Assembly (NCBI GenBank): GCA_009823395.1
Contig: CM020507.1
Coordinates: 8,982,001 to 9,046,000, forward strand
Reading direction: 5' to 3'
DNA: 64,000 bases
Source of the DNA: Thamnaconus septentrionalis
Lineage: Eukaryota; Chordata; Actinopteri; Tetraodontiformes; Monacanthidae
Within the stretch, counting starts at the first letter, position 1. Each line of letters starts with the position of its first letter. The position numbers and the translations under genes are program-made. Below are positions 1-37,233 of the stretch, one piece after another. Under the pieces are notes generated by a model. That model saw only the letters and a program-made list of their open reading frames with translations. It was not told the DNA's origin and did no database searches.

Positions 1-223
1 GTCAATTGAAAATGAACCAAAGCAAAGCTACAACAAAATATCTTGTCTTGCCCCACAGTAATTATCTCTTCATTGAAATGATTCTAAAAACACTTAAAAA
101 TAGATGAAATACAACTATTTTATGACTTACTCACTATCAATTTAATGTCTTCAAGCTCGGCGGGCCAGACTAAAAAGCTTAACGGGCCACATATGACCCC
201 CGGGCCGTAGTTTGCCCATCCTT
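1..223 (+). mobile_element. Right part of a short hAT-like non-autonomous element, cut by the window edge
   Basis: Positions 155-223 closely match the right end of the complete 276-bp element at 19273-19548, sharing the motifs aagcttaacgggcc and cccgggccgtagtttgcccat. Positions 1-13 match its internal gtcaattgaaaat. The left end would lie before the window. No protein is encoded. The hAT assignment rests on the better-preserved copy, which has hAT-like ends and an 8-bp target duplication. Confidence 0.6.
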
Positions 224-1891
224 GCTGTTGGCTATAGTTGTTCAGTCACACACATCAGTTTGATGGACCTCTGGAGATTCTGTGTATGACCTCTTTATTA
301 TGCATACCTTCGACTTCAATACCATTCATCTACACCAGGAATGGTATAATAATATATTTATATAAAATATTTATTGACAAACAACATCTCCTGGTTCAGA
401 CATGCAGGCTGTGTGTGTGTGTGTGTGTGTGTGTTCAGGGGGGGCATCCTCAGCCAGTGCCCCCTATTTCCCCTCCCGTGCTGCCCCATAGTTGTGTATT
501 TATGTGTTTCTGAGAAGTGTGTGCTGTAATTATTAAGTCACCCTAATGAGGGCCTCTGTGGCGGCAGCTGGTCCAGCGCAGTGGAATGATAATGAATGGA
601 CACTTTAACGCGAGAGACCAAGCGGCACACGGCAACACAGCTGGAGTGCAGCAGAGCCTCAGCTGAAAAATACAGGCACATTTATACTGGGATAGCAAAT
701 TGAATGCAACAACATAAAAAAAAACCTGGTCAGTATCTGCTTTGTAGAAATTGTTCATAAGTGTGAGACAGAAATAGTTGCTTCAGTCTGTCATTGCTGT
801 CTGCATACGGACTTTTGAGATCATACACTATCTACATATTTAAAAAAAACAAAAAAAAAACTTGGGTGAGGCACAAAAATCCTCTTCTGTAAAAATGGCG
901 CCATCTTCTGGCGCTTTAGAATTCTGCTCTGCAAGAGCAGAAACCCAAGATCATGACGTAAGCACCTGTGAGCTGAGTTTTATTGGTTTTATGTAGCAAA
1001 CACTCTTGATGAACATAGAAAAATATGCATGGCTCAACAGTACATATATATGAGATATACCATTTATATACTGTATCTACATATATTCATTTGCATATTA
1101 TATTGTGCTCCTTATTCTTATTTAATTGGCTTTAGACTGTACCAATAAAAAAGTTGTGTATGAACTCGAGTGAAGACCACACAGTAAGTAACATAATGGG
1201 ATACACTCCTGTATATTCCTTCTACTCTAATTTTTAATACTCACGGCTTTTTACATTTTATACTGTTCAAACTTTTAAAATCACTCAATCACATTTTGTC
1301 CTCCACGCATAAAACATTTATCGATAAAAGAACAAATTCAAAGCAAGGGAAAAATACAGACAAACCATACAAATGAAAGCAGTAAAATGTTGAGGAATGC
1401 AAGCAGACACACAAACCTGGCACAAGACCAACAGCTCATCTTGTGGACATATAAACAATCTGTAAGGCAAAAGTGATTAAGTAGACATTCAGAGTGTTTT
1501 TACATGAAAGTGAAGACAGGTTCAATAGAAGATAGCAAATAGACCTCCCAGTTTAAGCACAAATTACGACCTCATTCAGCTGAAGCTGAGTTTAGAGTCA
1601 GAGAGCAAATAACTCCTTTGTGGCCACCGTTCAATCTCATTTAATGAAGTCGCCCAGTGAAGTACACAAGCGAACAGCCAGGTTTAAGGAGGATTTTCTT
1701 TACAAAGTAAAAATACTGGGCTAAGCTGAAACAATTGGGAAATGATCATTTATACACAGACATAGACAAAACAATTTGAATAAAAAGTATTCAAGCAACA
1801 GAGCAAACAAAACTATTGGCTTGAAAACTGGCAGGATGACCTATTGCAGCCGACAATCTGAGTAAAGTGAGTCCCGGTTTTTTTGTTTCAT
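224..1891 (-). other. snap29: snap29 3' UTR and downstream sequence
   Basis: This stretch follows the snap29 stop codon on the minus strand and has no convincing ORF. Candidate poly(A) signals on the minus strand are ATTAAA at about 1640-1645 and AATAAA at about 979-984, but neither can be chosen without transcript data. It also holds a short GT repeat near 412-434 and A-rich runs near 841-860. Where the UTR ends and intergenic DNA begins is not visible. Confidence 0.5.
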
Positions 1892-3603
1892 TTAAAGTTT
1901 TTTCATCTGTTGGTTTGTGTTGTGGATCCTGGAGTCCATCTTGTCGGTTTTGTTCAGCAGAGCGTCGATGGAGTCGTCCTGGCTTTCGATCTCAGACTGG
2001 AGGCCGAGACCGAGGCTCTTCAGTCTGGACAAGCCGCTGCACATCTCATCTGGGTGAGTCAAAAAGGATCATGTGACTGTAGTTTGGATTTTTACTTCGA
2101 ACACCACAATACATCACCATGAAGACATATTGATGATAACACACATTGACGTTACTGTAGGTTATCCATGTATAACGACCAAACTTAAGGTCTTAAAAGA
2201 GTTTAGCTTAGCTACTGGACTTGTTTTTTGGTAATTTGTAGATTTTTTTTCTATTTGTAGATGATGTGCTGAGGGTCATCCCAGCCTATAACTAAATGAG
2301 TTGATTTGTTATGTTGATTGAGTCATGTTCCAAAAAACCCCACTTAAATAAAGTCCAAGAGGTTCACAGTTTTTCTTAGTACCTAAGTTGTTGTCGAGGA
2401 CCTTGTTCGCCTGCTTGAGGTGTTTGTTCTGCGAGTAGCCATTCTGTCTGGATGAGTTGTCGTCCATCGAGGCAGCTCCGAATGCTGAAACATGTACATA
2501 ACAAGTGGTTAAGTGTTGGTGAGATTTCAGCGCCGTAACGAAAAGTCATGCTGCGTTGCATTTGCGTGGCACAATCGCACCTCCTGTATCCAACTTCCTC
2601 AGGTTGGGGTGGCTGGCTTGATACTTGTCTTCCTGCTCTCTGCTGCTAGACAGGGCACTCTGTAATCTGAGCCAGATAAGCCTTGTTTAAACATTAAGTG
2701 AATTACAATTGCCAACAAACAAGCAATTATTGTCGAGTGGTGAGCTCAGCCTACGTCAGCATGACAAGGGGGTTATTGTGAAAAACTAATCTCATACTCA
2801 GCAACATTTACAGCAATAGCACATTTCTGTTACATTGAGTCTTAAGTGTATTTATTACAGTTTAGATACACTTAATGAAGTTTAACAAGGCAACGTGGAA
2901 AAACATGCAAACAATCTGAGAAAAGTTGTTGTTTTTGTTTTGGTTTTAACCAAGACATTATTTCTCTGCTTCTCTGGCAGTGTCTATATTATAATTTCAT
3001 GGTTAATGAATGAGCAGCGAGCCTTACTTGTCACTAGCCAGATAGGCTTCTTTCTGTGGCTCCGGTTGAGACTTTGTCTCTGGTTTTCCCTTAAAGTAAT
3101 TGACAAGGCCGCCCCACACACTCTTGATACCATTAATGTGCCTCTGGCTGGTATTCAGGTTCTGATCCATGTTGTCAAGCATTTTGTCGGCCCTCTTTAA
3201 AGCCTCACCCTGTCGCATCAGCTCCTAACAAAGCAAAGAGAGAGAGAGATTTAGAGACAGGATGTCACAGATACAAGATAAGAGATAAAACCAGACGCTT
3301 CTGTTTATTTATTTAATTGGCATCTCATCCTCTCAGAAAACAAGACATTTCCAATGAACATACCTCCGCAGTTTCCACACCCATCTTTTCTGATTCATAG
3401 ATGTAGCCAAGGGAGCGGTAACTACTGTCCACAGCTGACTGGGCTGTACGCATCACTTCCTGCTGGAGATACCGCTGCTTCCTCTCCGCTTCACTCAAGC
3501 CGCTGTCAGGGTCATCGCCATACCCTGTGTTTTTAGGCTTATAATCTTGCTCATCATCGTCATCATCATCTGCAAATGGGTTGTGGGATTTGGGGAAAGC
3601 CAT
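1892..3603 (-). CDS. snap29: Synaptosomal-associated protein 29 (Qbc-SNARE)
   Basis: Five coding exons in minus-strand order: 3603-3364, 3224-3028, 2666-2581, 2484-2383, 2049-1892. They join in frame to 260 aa (human SNAP29 is 258), all with GT-AG introns. The protein starts [14 protein letters not shown]. The NPF motif near residue 8 is the family's EH-domain ligand and is followed by an acidic run. The first SNARE helix covers roughly residues 45-115 (ending near [19 protein letters not shown]), then a linker with [12 protein letters not shown], then the second SNARE helix at roughly 200-260, ending QQMKKL. There is no cysteine palmitoylation cluster or transmembrane segment, as expected for SNAP29. 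It acts as a soluble Qbc-SNARE in endomembrane and autophagosome-lysosome fusion. The start codon lies directly after an acceptor (TTTTACAG/ATG), so the 5' UTR sits in an upstream exon. It is head to head with pi4ka. Confidence 0.96.
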
Positions 3604-4236
3604 CTGTAAAACCCAAGCACAAAGTGTTTTTGACAGTCATTAAGATCAGATTTTTATTTAACATATTTCCTTTAGTATACACAGCGAGACAATTTGGATT
3701 CCAGTTATGGACTTAGAAAATGGGTAACGGTCGCTTAATTATTACACATACATAAATAGGACGATTGTCAAGTTAACAAACATCCCAACTACTGATTAAT
3801 CTGTTTGATCGATTTTTATTTTATTTTTTAAAAAAGATTTGACAAACTGTTTAGTCGCCTGTTTCAAGAATCATAGTTGAAATAAAATAACCTTATTTAT
3901 CGAAAAAGTGTTTTGAATATTTGTCAGCGTGATCTCAGTGTACCTACTCATTATCCTGGGAAACTTTTCCAAAGAGGGACTGTGCTTAATCACCACCATT
4001 TAGATAAAAGGAACGTCCTTTCGAGACAAGTTAATATTGCACAACAATACCTATGGACGAAGTATCCCGTCCGGAATGTTAAAGCTAGCTTGGGTGTTGC
4101 CTAGCTCTTCAAGCTTGAATAAACTAAAGGAGGTCAAAACAATCGAACCCAAAGCAAGACAGCGAGTGAAATATCGGCTTCCCTTTCTCTGATGAAAGTG
4201 TAAAGATCAACAGAGGAAATTATAAAAGAGACAAAC

Positions 4237-4290
4237 CTTTGACCACAATCAACGACGTTGCTGCCTCAGCTGACTGCTAACGACCACAAA
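4237..4290 (-). other. snap29: snap29 non-coding first exon (5' UTR)
   Basis: On the minus strand a donor CAAAG/GTTTGT falls at 4237/4236, and the matching acceptor lies immediately before the snap29 ATG at 3603. The exon must therefore be untranslated. Its 5' limit is inferred from an ETS-type motif just upstream at 4291-4298 and is approximate. Confidence 0.6.
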
Positions 4291-4458
4291 ACTTCCGGTC
4301 ACGGCCAGTGACGTCAGTGCGTGCTATCTCGACGGCTAATCCTGCGCAGCACAAAACGCAGAAGCTCAGTCACTTTGTAAAGTAAATAAATTTAAAATGA
4401 TATGCGGGTAGTATGTCTTATTTTAAAATAACCAGAACCTTAATAGTGTCGTCGCTGT

Positions 4459-4503
4459 AAAAATAAAAATAAAAATAAAAATAAATAAATAAATAAATAA
4501 ATA
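4459..4503. repeat. (AAAAT)n/(AAAT)n microsatellite inside the shared promoter
   Basis: About 45 bp of taaaaataaaaat units pass into aaataaataaat units, between the snap29 CRE/ETS cluster and the pi4ka start codon. A length-variable, nucleosome-excluding A-rich tract here could affect promoter spacing; that effect is inferred. Confidence 0.85.
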
Positions 4504-4636
4504 CTATAATGCATTGCAAACTGTTGCTGGGAAGTTTGTCCCTGTTGCGCTGCCGTATCCCAGCCTCGTCGATTGCAGCGCTAGGTTGTTTCCTCCCCTA
4601 GGCACAGAAATTAGCCTGTTTGATGTCGGGACAAAC

Positions 4637-29667
<25,031 letters not shown>

Positions 29668-29691
29668 GGAGAGCAAATTCTCTTGCATCAT

Positions 29692-29708
29692 CCACCAGAG
29701 GGCAGCAG
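29692..29708 (+). promoter_or_regulatory. CTCF-like motif at the pi4ka / intergenic boundary
   Basis: CCACCAGAGGGCAGCAG matches the full vertebrate CTCF core and lies at the start of the 33-kb gene-poor interval. It is a motif match only. Confidence 0.45.
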
Positions 29709-30438
29709 TTACCGCTTTTCTTTTCATTTGGCCGCAGCAGTCGGGTTGCCAGTTTAGATCGTTCAAAGTGAATTAATGTGAAACGAGCGCAGCCTCCGTC
29801 GTGTGTCCAGCACGGAGAAACAGCGGGAAACTCATCACAGAAGCACAAGTCATGAGCTCCAGCTGCCAGTCACTCAAGGTGGCCTCGGTGGACTGTCACT
29901 TTTGTTTTTGAAAGGTTTGTTTTGCTCTGAGTCATTATCATAAGAACAAAAAACAAAACCTTGAGATTGCACGTTTTGAGCACACAAACTTGACACGCGA
30001 CCTCGTGGCACATGTATCCTTGTAAAAACAAGTTACTTTAAATATGCTAATGCAGGCAAATGGCTCGGGAGAAGAAGAACCCATAACAAAAGGGTTTGTG
30101 AGAGTTGGAGGGAAGAGCGGTCACAGCTCCAGCTGAAGGTGTTCAAGGCCGGAGATGAGTGGCGTGGAGAGGACGGCTGAGGGAGCTCAGCCAGATGGAG
30201 AACACACACGCTTCTCCCGGCTGAGGTGGTTTTTGATGAAAATACCTCAGCCGAGAGTGGGAACAAAAATGCTGCTACTTGTCTGTGGATACATTTTCGA
30301 CACTGTTTAATTAATATTTCAGCGCATACAGATTGCCCAGAGGGGAAACACCTTGATGTATTTTTGATGAGACCAGATCACTGGCTGTTCTCGGCTGCTC
30401 CCCGTGGTCCTGCAGGTGTCCTCGTCTAATCCATATAG

Positions 30439-30495
<57 letters not shown>

Positions 30496-33400
30496 TGTAC
30501 AGTGGAAGGGGAGACTCCAGCCAATGTTGCCAAATTGAAAACGTGACCACGAAGTCGGGGCTTAAATTGCAAATTTTGCATTCTGTTGATCACCATTTCC
30601 CACTGGTGTGTTTTCACGTACTTGGCTGTTCTATTAGGGCTGCACGATAAATATTACCTCAAAAAACTTTTAATTTTTCTAAAAAATTGTGTTGAAATAC
30701 TTTAAGGTGGTAAGAATGTAAGAAAGTAAGTCACATAACTCGCCTACAAGTCACTAGAAGAGAAAAAATATTCCTGGAAACTGACCAACCTTTTTTAAAT
30801 TATATGTTTGACTTTTCTTTGGAAAATATCCAAGAGACCAGCAGGGATTTGGTCATCTGGATAATAAAACAGTAGTGACAAGCTCAACAGAAGGTACAAA
30901 TGTGTTTCATGCTTAAAGCGATGCATTAAGATTGAGTGTGCACATTAATTCGATCAAATAGTGAGATAATGTCACAAGAATGCTAAAACAGAACGTAATT
31001 AGTCCTCTGTTTATAATACCCAATAGTGGCATCATAGTTTGCAGTATGCCCATGTGTGCGTGCATGCGTGGCAATCATCATCACACGTGACTGATAAATC
31101 ACCATGTGCACACTCTGCTGTTTGTGTTTGTGTCAGCTCCTGCGTGAGTTGTGTAACTGATTGAAAACCAACTCCTTTACACATGTGGCACTTTGGTTCA
31201 CGCCGTGTGCTTTGCTGCGCTGGTGCTGTCACATGACACGCGGACCAAACGGTGGTGGAGTGGCGCGGCCTGGCTGCTGTATGCCAGCAGTGTGCTGTGC
31301 AATAATTAACTCCTCTCCGGCCGGTCGCAGTCATTAAGAAGCTGTGACGAGAGGACTGCAGTTGAAAGGGCTATTTGTCCAAAGGCCAGACAGCCGGGCC
31401 TATTGATGATACTGTGAGGCTAATCAGGAATAGTGGCCACTGCGCTCCGAATACCAGTGTTGACGTGTTTCTTAGGGGATGGAAACTGCAGCCGCACATA
31501 CAAACACACACACACACACACAAGTCCATATCTGGTTCAACCTCAGCTGCAATGGATTATCGTCAACAAACATTTCTTGCATGCACCAGATGCACCAGAG
31601 CACAAGTTTGCATGGTTTTATTTGTGGGGTGTCACCAAAAGTCTGGAGGTTGCTCTCCGTCAGAAGGCCTCACCTGCTTCTGATCACCTGATTGTCTTTG
31701 CAAGTCGATGACAGAAAACCTAATTAGAGCAGAAAAACAGATCTGTGAAATGCTAGAGGACGGATTTCAGTTTTGCTGCACAAATTTTTGTGGGTTTTTG
31801 AAAATGACTGTGTTTGAATGTGCGTTAGCTGCCCGCTGGATTTAGCTCAGTGTTTAAAATGTTAGTATTGGTAAGTAGACAGGAGACAATGTCATTTTTT
31901 GCTCCTACGGTCTCCTTTTGATACTTGGAGAAGTATAAAAAAAATCTACATTTCATTGAAAGCTAAGCTAAGTATAGAAGTTTTGTTGCCATATAATGGT
32001 TGAGTCACGTATTGCAAAGCAACCTTAATGTTTATCCCTGTTTTCCGATCTTCCTCATGCCAGCTGTGAGATCAGCATTGAAACAATGAGCAGATCCACA
32101 TCCTGGGTTTACTGTAGTTGCTCCTTGCAGGTTGCACCACTTTTCATGTAAATACAAGCAACAAATTGTTAAAACATACACGTTCTGTTGTTTATTTCGA
32201 CGCCGTGTTTTGCCGAGCTCCTGCTGATGTGGTGACTGGCGGCTGCAGCGTGCATGCAGTGGGCGGGTGTCGGTGGGCTCCAGCCGCTCGACCCCTGTGT
32301 TGATTGCTTGCGTTATCTGATGTTGTGATGACTTAAGGGAGGGGCCGCAGAGGAGCCGCTGTCATTTGTTTCACTGTTTGCCCGAGAGCTAAAGGCCACT
32401 GGGCTGCATTTGCTGTCAAACACACAAAACAAATGTATGCAAACTCACAGAAGACGACGGCTCCTCGACTCCAACGACTCCCAATACACAACGTCGTCTG
32501 GCGCGGTACAATTTGCTGTCGCGTCTTTTTTTTTTTTGCTTTTTTGCTCTCAGACGGCCGAAGCCAAAAAAAAAAAAAAAAAAAACGGCTTCCAGACTTT
32601 TTCTTCCAGCACCCTTTTTTCTTTTCTCGGGCGTTTCTCGGTGCCCGCGTGCTGTTTGGCTGTTGGTCGAGGCCGCTGAAAGGGCCCCAGTGTTCGCCCT
32701 CTTCTTATCGTGTGACCTTTGATCTGTTTGGACAGCGTGACCAACAGACGCTGGAGGGAGAGGAAAGCCAGGAGGGATCTCAGTCACATCGGAGGAAAGA
32801 CCGGGCACAATTCCATTGTTCAGGCTGTAAAGCCGAGTGCGAGCATGTAACAGGCATCCAGCGCACAATTGTGCGGCTCGGATGAAAATTTGATCCATCC
32901 ACACCGTTCAGTTGTCTGTCTGCCACGAACGTCACCGCGAGCTGTAAAATCTGCTTTGACCTCAGAATGAAGCAAATATGTGATTCATAGACACAAACAC
33001 TTCTGTACACACTGAAGGAGTTTTTTTTCCCCTTCTGTTGCACTTAGAAAAGTGTATTTGTTTTAATATACGTTCATAGCCAGAAAATGTCATCATTACG
33101 TGAATTTTATTCGCTTTACAGTCACTCATCCAGGCCAATAAGTTGGATCCTGCTTTGTTTTCACCCTCTGCTCGTTAAATTTGATTTAACAGTCACACTG
33201 AGTGTGCAGTTTTCTGCGTAATGTCTTTGCAGTCTACTGGCTTTTTCTTTGAGCCCTCTCTTAAACAACCATTCTCTGATGTCTTTAAATACATATTTCT
33301 GTTTTTCTGTTTTTGTTTTTGAGTGAAGAACACTTGGGATGTCTTTGTTTGAAGAGTCTAATCAGCCATAGACAACAGACACTGTCCAATGGTTTATGTA

Positions 33401-35315
33401 AAACTGGATCTGGTGCGTTCAGAATTGTACCACAGTACATTGGCAGGCGCATGACTGGTAGTTTGAGTGCAGTTAGTGTGTTTGGCCAGCAGAGGGCTGA
33501 AACTGTGACAAACCTGAAGAGGAGGCAAACCGTCCAAACCTGAAGCAAACTGGAAGTGAAAACCTTTTGGGTAAAAATTCACAGAATTTTTCGTCATTTC
33601 GTCCCGAGTTCTCTGTCGGTTTAAAATTCTTTCTTTTGTCATCTAAATTAGTTTCTCACGGTCTAATGACCACTTTAGGCCACAATTCTGTGGGTTTCCC
33701 ACCTAATTTAGAGTTGTTTAAAGTATTCAAATTGTGTACTTAAAATTCTTAACCATTCTATACAGTAAGTATGGATGCTTGAGTAAAAAACAAAGCAAAA
33801 AAATAACTGGTTTAAGTACTTATTTAACCCCTTCGCTCTACTATACTGTAGTATAAGTAAGGAAGTACATGCTCTGAAATGTACTTTAGGAAAAAACAAA
33901 AATTATTATTTTTTAGCATTAATGAAGCAAAACATTTATTGATTGACAAAAAACGTTGTGACAGAATAATCTGAACTGAACTGATCAGAGGTCAGAAGTC
34001 GTTCCAGTTTGTTTTGCATTCATTCATTGGGTGTTTACACTTTTAATATAGTCACCAATGTTATTTTCTACATGTTTTTTTCCTCTGTAATGAAAACTCA
34101 CTAAACTGTGACCACAAAGCTGAGGTAAATAATCTCCCTATAAAATATGATCCACTTCTATATTGAACTACAAACAGCAGAGTTCAATGGCTCCACTCCA
34201 CAAGCAACAACTATAATAAATTATATATGAATTAAATGGATTCAGGATTTGTATCTTTTAAACACTTGTCTTTTTTTTTTTTTTTTTTTTACAATGCAAG
34301 AAGTAGAAAGTACAGTTGTCAGAAAAGTAGATCAAGTAAAGTACAGATACCTGAAAAATCTACTCAAGTCGAGTAACAATGTATTTGTTGCTTGCCACCT
34401 CTACCTAAAACCCAACCCTGCAGCTCCACTCTGTAGCCACGACAACACAAACAAAATAAAAAAAAAAGAAAAGAAGGGGAGGAAAAAGAAGCCCTCTGCC
34501 ACTCTCTCCGCTGCCATTGGCCACTGTTGCCACGGAGACCCATTCAGATGCCCGGTGGTGACCTCTGACCCGAGGGGAGGCTGGTGAATGTAGCTGAAAA
34601 GGGCGGCTGGTCCGGGGCATCTGGGGTATCATCTGGCGCCTAACAAAGGGCCTCGCCAGCTGGGGAGGAGGGCAGCGGGAGCCGGAGGAAGGGGCACAGA
34701 GGAGCGAGCGGGGGGCAGCCAGGGAGAGCACCCTTTTCTTCTTGCCCTCTTCAGAGAGAGTGGCCATTGACACTGCGCATCTCATTAAGATCTGTGCGTC
34801 TCTCCGGCTCACCCCCACCTCACCCCAACCCCACCCCACTCTCGCCTCCCCTCTTTTCTCTCGGCGGAGCCCGGGGACCACAGCAGCTGCCTGTCCGCTC
34901 GGCCTCCATTCAAGCTCAAGTGCAGGCCGCTGCTGGACAGAAGAAAAAAACATGCAGACAGACAGACAGACAGACAGACAGAGTAGAGGCAGTGTGGGGC
35001 TGCAGAGGCCCTGGACATATGGACGCCGCCGCCGTCGTATGTTCCTGCGGGCCGCAATGCAGAGTCTGGCCTTGGCTTTGGATGGCCATCTTCAGGATAA
35101 ACGAACTCGCCGTGCAGTACCGCCGGCATCCACCAGTGGATCATTTGCTCATTTCTTGCTACGTCTAAAGATCCAGTGTGTAAAATTTGGCCTGAGTTAT
35201 GATTTTTATATTTGTAAAAGGTTTATAAATACATTAATAAAAGTGCATACTTGCAGTACAATACAAGTAATATGGTTTTCCCACCCTTGGAATGGTTGTC
35301 ATATATATAAGAATA
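29709..35315. other. Intergenic, no gene recognised
   Basis: Contains (CA)n at 30440-30492, a segment at 30493-30640 related to the downstream flank of the exon-like piece at 29033-29191, a hAT-style gggctgcacgata string near 30640, (CA) at about 31503-31522, a CTCF-like CCAGCAGAGGGCTG at 33486-33499, T- and A-homopolymers near 32526-32584 and 34270-34290, and (CAGA)n near 34957-34982. Purine-rich, CpG-moderate sequence at 34430-35050 has the look of single-copy regulatory DNA. Open frames here are short or low-complexity. Confidence 0.5.
30440..30492. repeat. (CA)26 microsatellite
   Basis: Uninterrupted CA dinucleotide tract, about 53 bp. Confidence 0.97.
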
Positions 35316-35613
35316 TACAGTACCAGTCAAAGGTTTGGACACACCTTATGAATTCAATGTCTTTTCTTTCATTCCCATGACTATTAACATTGCAGTTTCT
35401 CACTGAAGGTAAAATAACTCAAACACGTTTTATATTTAAATTCTTCAAAATAGCCACCTTTCATAAAAAACATATTTAGAGTTATTTGTTTAACGTGTTT
35501 TTCTTTGCTGCATCATTACATATATCTTCAGTATCTGTCTGCAGTGTAGAAAGTTGTAAAGATAAAAAAAATAATTGCATTAGAAGGTGTCGAAACTTTG
35601 GACTGCTAGTGTA
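35316..35613. mobile_element. Tc1/mariner-like MITE, about 298 bp
   Basis: The left end tacagtaccagtcaaaggtt and the right end in reverse complement, tacactagcagtccaaagtt, are inverted repeats of the Tc1 type seen widely in fish (cagtaccagtcaaagGTTTGGACACACC-type termini). TA dinucleotides lie at both edges. The interior has no transposase frame. Confidence 0.8.
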
Positions 35614-36282
35614 CATAGAGCAATAACATCTTGCTCATAATTAGCTGCCATCATGCGCTGCCATTTTTAAGGAAGCCCACCTGACAGTGCCCTAAATATG
35701 AAACGCGCTCTGAGACGGGCGCCCTTAAATGCTGTCCTTCCTTAAAGATTTTACACACTGGACCCCAAAAGAAAAAAAAAAAATGCAAGTGAGGCGATGT
35801 CCCCACGGCGCCGCCAGACACAGCCCCCGTCCCTGTGCGGATGGACAGCGGGATTAAAATGCAAACAGCTGCCGGGTGGCAACACGCGTAATCACAGACA
35901 GCAAACAATGACACGCAACACACCCGTCAACCTCCCACAGCCCCTCTGGTGTCCAGCCTGAACCCCCCCAACCCCAGCACACACACACACACACACACGC
36001 ACACACACACACACACACACCCCAAGGGGCCGTCTGAGGGTCTTGAAGTTTGTGCATGTGTCTCTCTGGGTTTGTGTGTGTGTGTGTGTGTGCGCGTGTG
36101 TGTGTGAGTGCGTGTATATGTTAGTTATGCACACGCGTGCACGGAGCCCGGAGCTCACAGCAGGCCTGCTGTCAAAACATAAAATCTGCCACTGGGGTGC
36201 AAAAGGTGGGGGTCCCGGCAATAAGGCAGGGCAAGAATGACTAATAGAGGGGCGGAGCCTGATGGGGTGGCTGCTACGTTAA

Positions 36283-36535
36283 TGCTAATGATAAGGCTGC
36301 ACCATGGATTTATTATAAGAACTGGATACCGAACTGGCAATAGCGTGTCAAGTTTTCCCAGTGGCCACTCGAGGTACTGCAGCCCAAAAAAAATCCCATG
36401 AGGCCCAAAAAGCATTTTTCCCATAGACCACAATACAAAATAAAACGCCTTTAAACGGCTAATAGGACAGCTATGACCTGAAACGCGATTCAGAGCAATT
36501 TGTTCTATTGTTGATTTTTCACTTATGGTCTTTTA
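36283..36535 (-). mobile_element. Interspersed repeat, inverted sister of 23692-23941
   Basis: Reverse complement of the pi4ka intron 40 element (shared aagcatttttcccataga, agtggccact and ggataccgaactggcaat). Two copies in opposite orientation 12 kb apart imply a dispersed mobile family. Termini are not resolved. Confidence 0.6.
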
Positions 36536-37233
36536 GTCATTTAAAAAAAATCAGCCCAGGAACCAATCAGCTTCAAATTTACTCTGATTTTCTTTTTTGT
36601 GGGGTTCTTAAATTCATGGATTCAGCTCCTGGTTCCTGTACCTGTCTGTCCGTCTGTCCGTCTCTCCGCAGCCGCCGTGTCTCTGTGGTCGCTGCTGATG
36701 AGTGGGGCTTTGCGTGTGGATTTAATTACTGCTCGGTCGAGGTGGGAATTGGCCAAGCATTAAATTGGAATGAGACACATTTTTCCCCTCAGCAGGGGAG
36801 AGAGGGAGAATGGAGGGTAAAAAGAGAGAGAGAGAGAGACTGGTTACTGTATATTAATTGAACCGTCCAGTGGCACAAAGTTCTCACAGAACTGTCGGAG
36901 GGGCTGACAGGAGAGGGAGCTGACGGAGGGAGGCCGCTCTCTTTTTAACGAGCAGAAGGAGAAAAAAACCCCAATAAGATTCCGAAAGTCTTTGTGTTGA
37001 AATGGAATAGAAAACTTTCAGCTCTGGAATTCAACTACCTCTACCTACCGACCCCTCCTGGGATCGACCCACAGTTGCCTTGTTTTTTTTTTTCTCCAGA
37101 TACATACGGAAGGTCCAACAAAGTCAGTTTCAGCAGGAGGCTTCAAACAGAGGGCTAAATGTGTTAACTTGAAATCACTAGCATGTATCTTGTTAGTTTG
37201 TGGTTCAGTCTTTTGGAGCTATTTTTGTCAGTT

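Larger units (their letters stand above)
4237..4636. promoter_or_regulatory. Bidirectional snap29 / pi4ka promoter region
   Basis: About 350-400 bp separate the snap29 first exon (minus) from the pi4ka start codon (plus). The region contains a perfect palindromic CRE, TGACGTCA, at 4309-4316 and an ETS/GABP-type ACTTCCGG at 4291-4298, both on the snap29 side. No TATA box is obvious near either inferred start, consistent with housekeeping promoters. A 30-codon upstream ORF (ATG 4509 to TAG 4601) could lie in the pi4ka leader if transcription begins upstream of it. Confidence 0.65.

Noticed and set aside
3767..3860. Possible repeat with gattaatc/gatcgattttt strings
   Set aside because: Too degenerate to assign, and boundaries are not visible.
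30636..30680. hAT-style gggctgcacgata sequence as a full element
   Set aside because: Only one end is recognisable; I could not find the other terminus or a target duplication.
32416..32904. 162-codon minus-strand ORF and overlapping plus-strand ORFs
   Set aside because: Run through A and T homopolymers (poly-Phe/poly-Lys) and lack any recognisable domain.
34405..35380. ORFs of 182 and 212 codons on opposite strands
   Set aside because: Purine-rich composition and CAGA repeats explain the openness. The two strands are both open, with no splice context or homologue.
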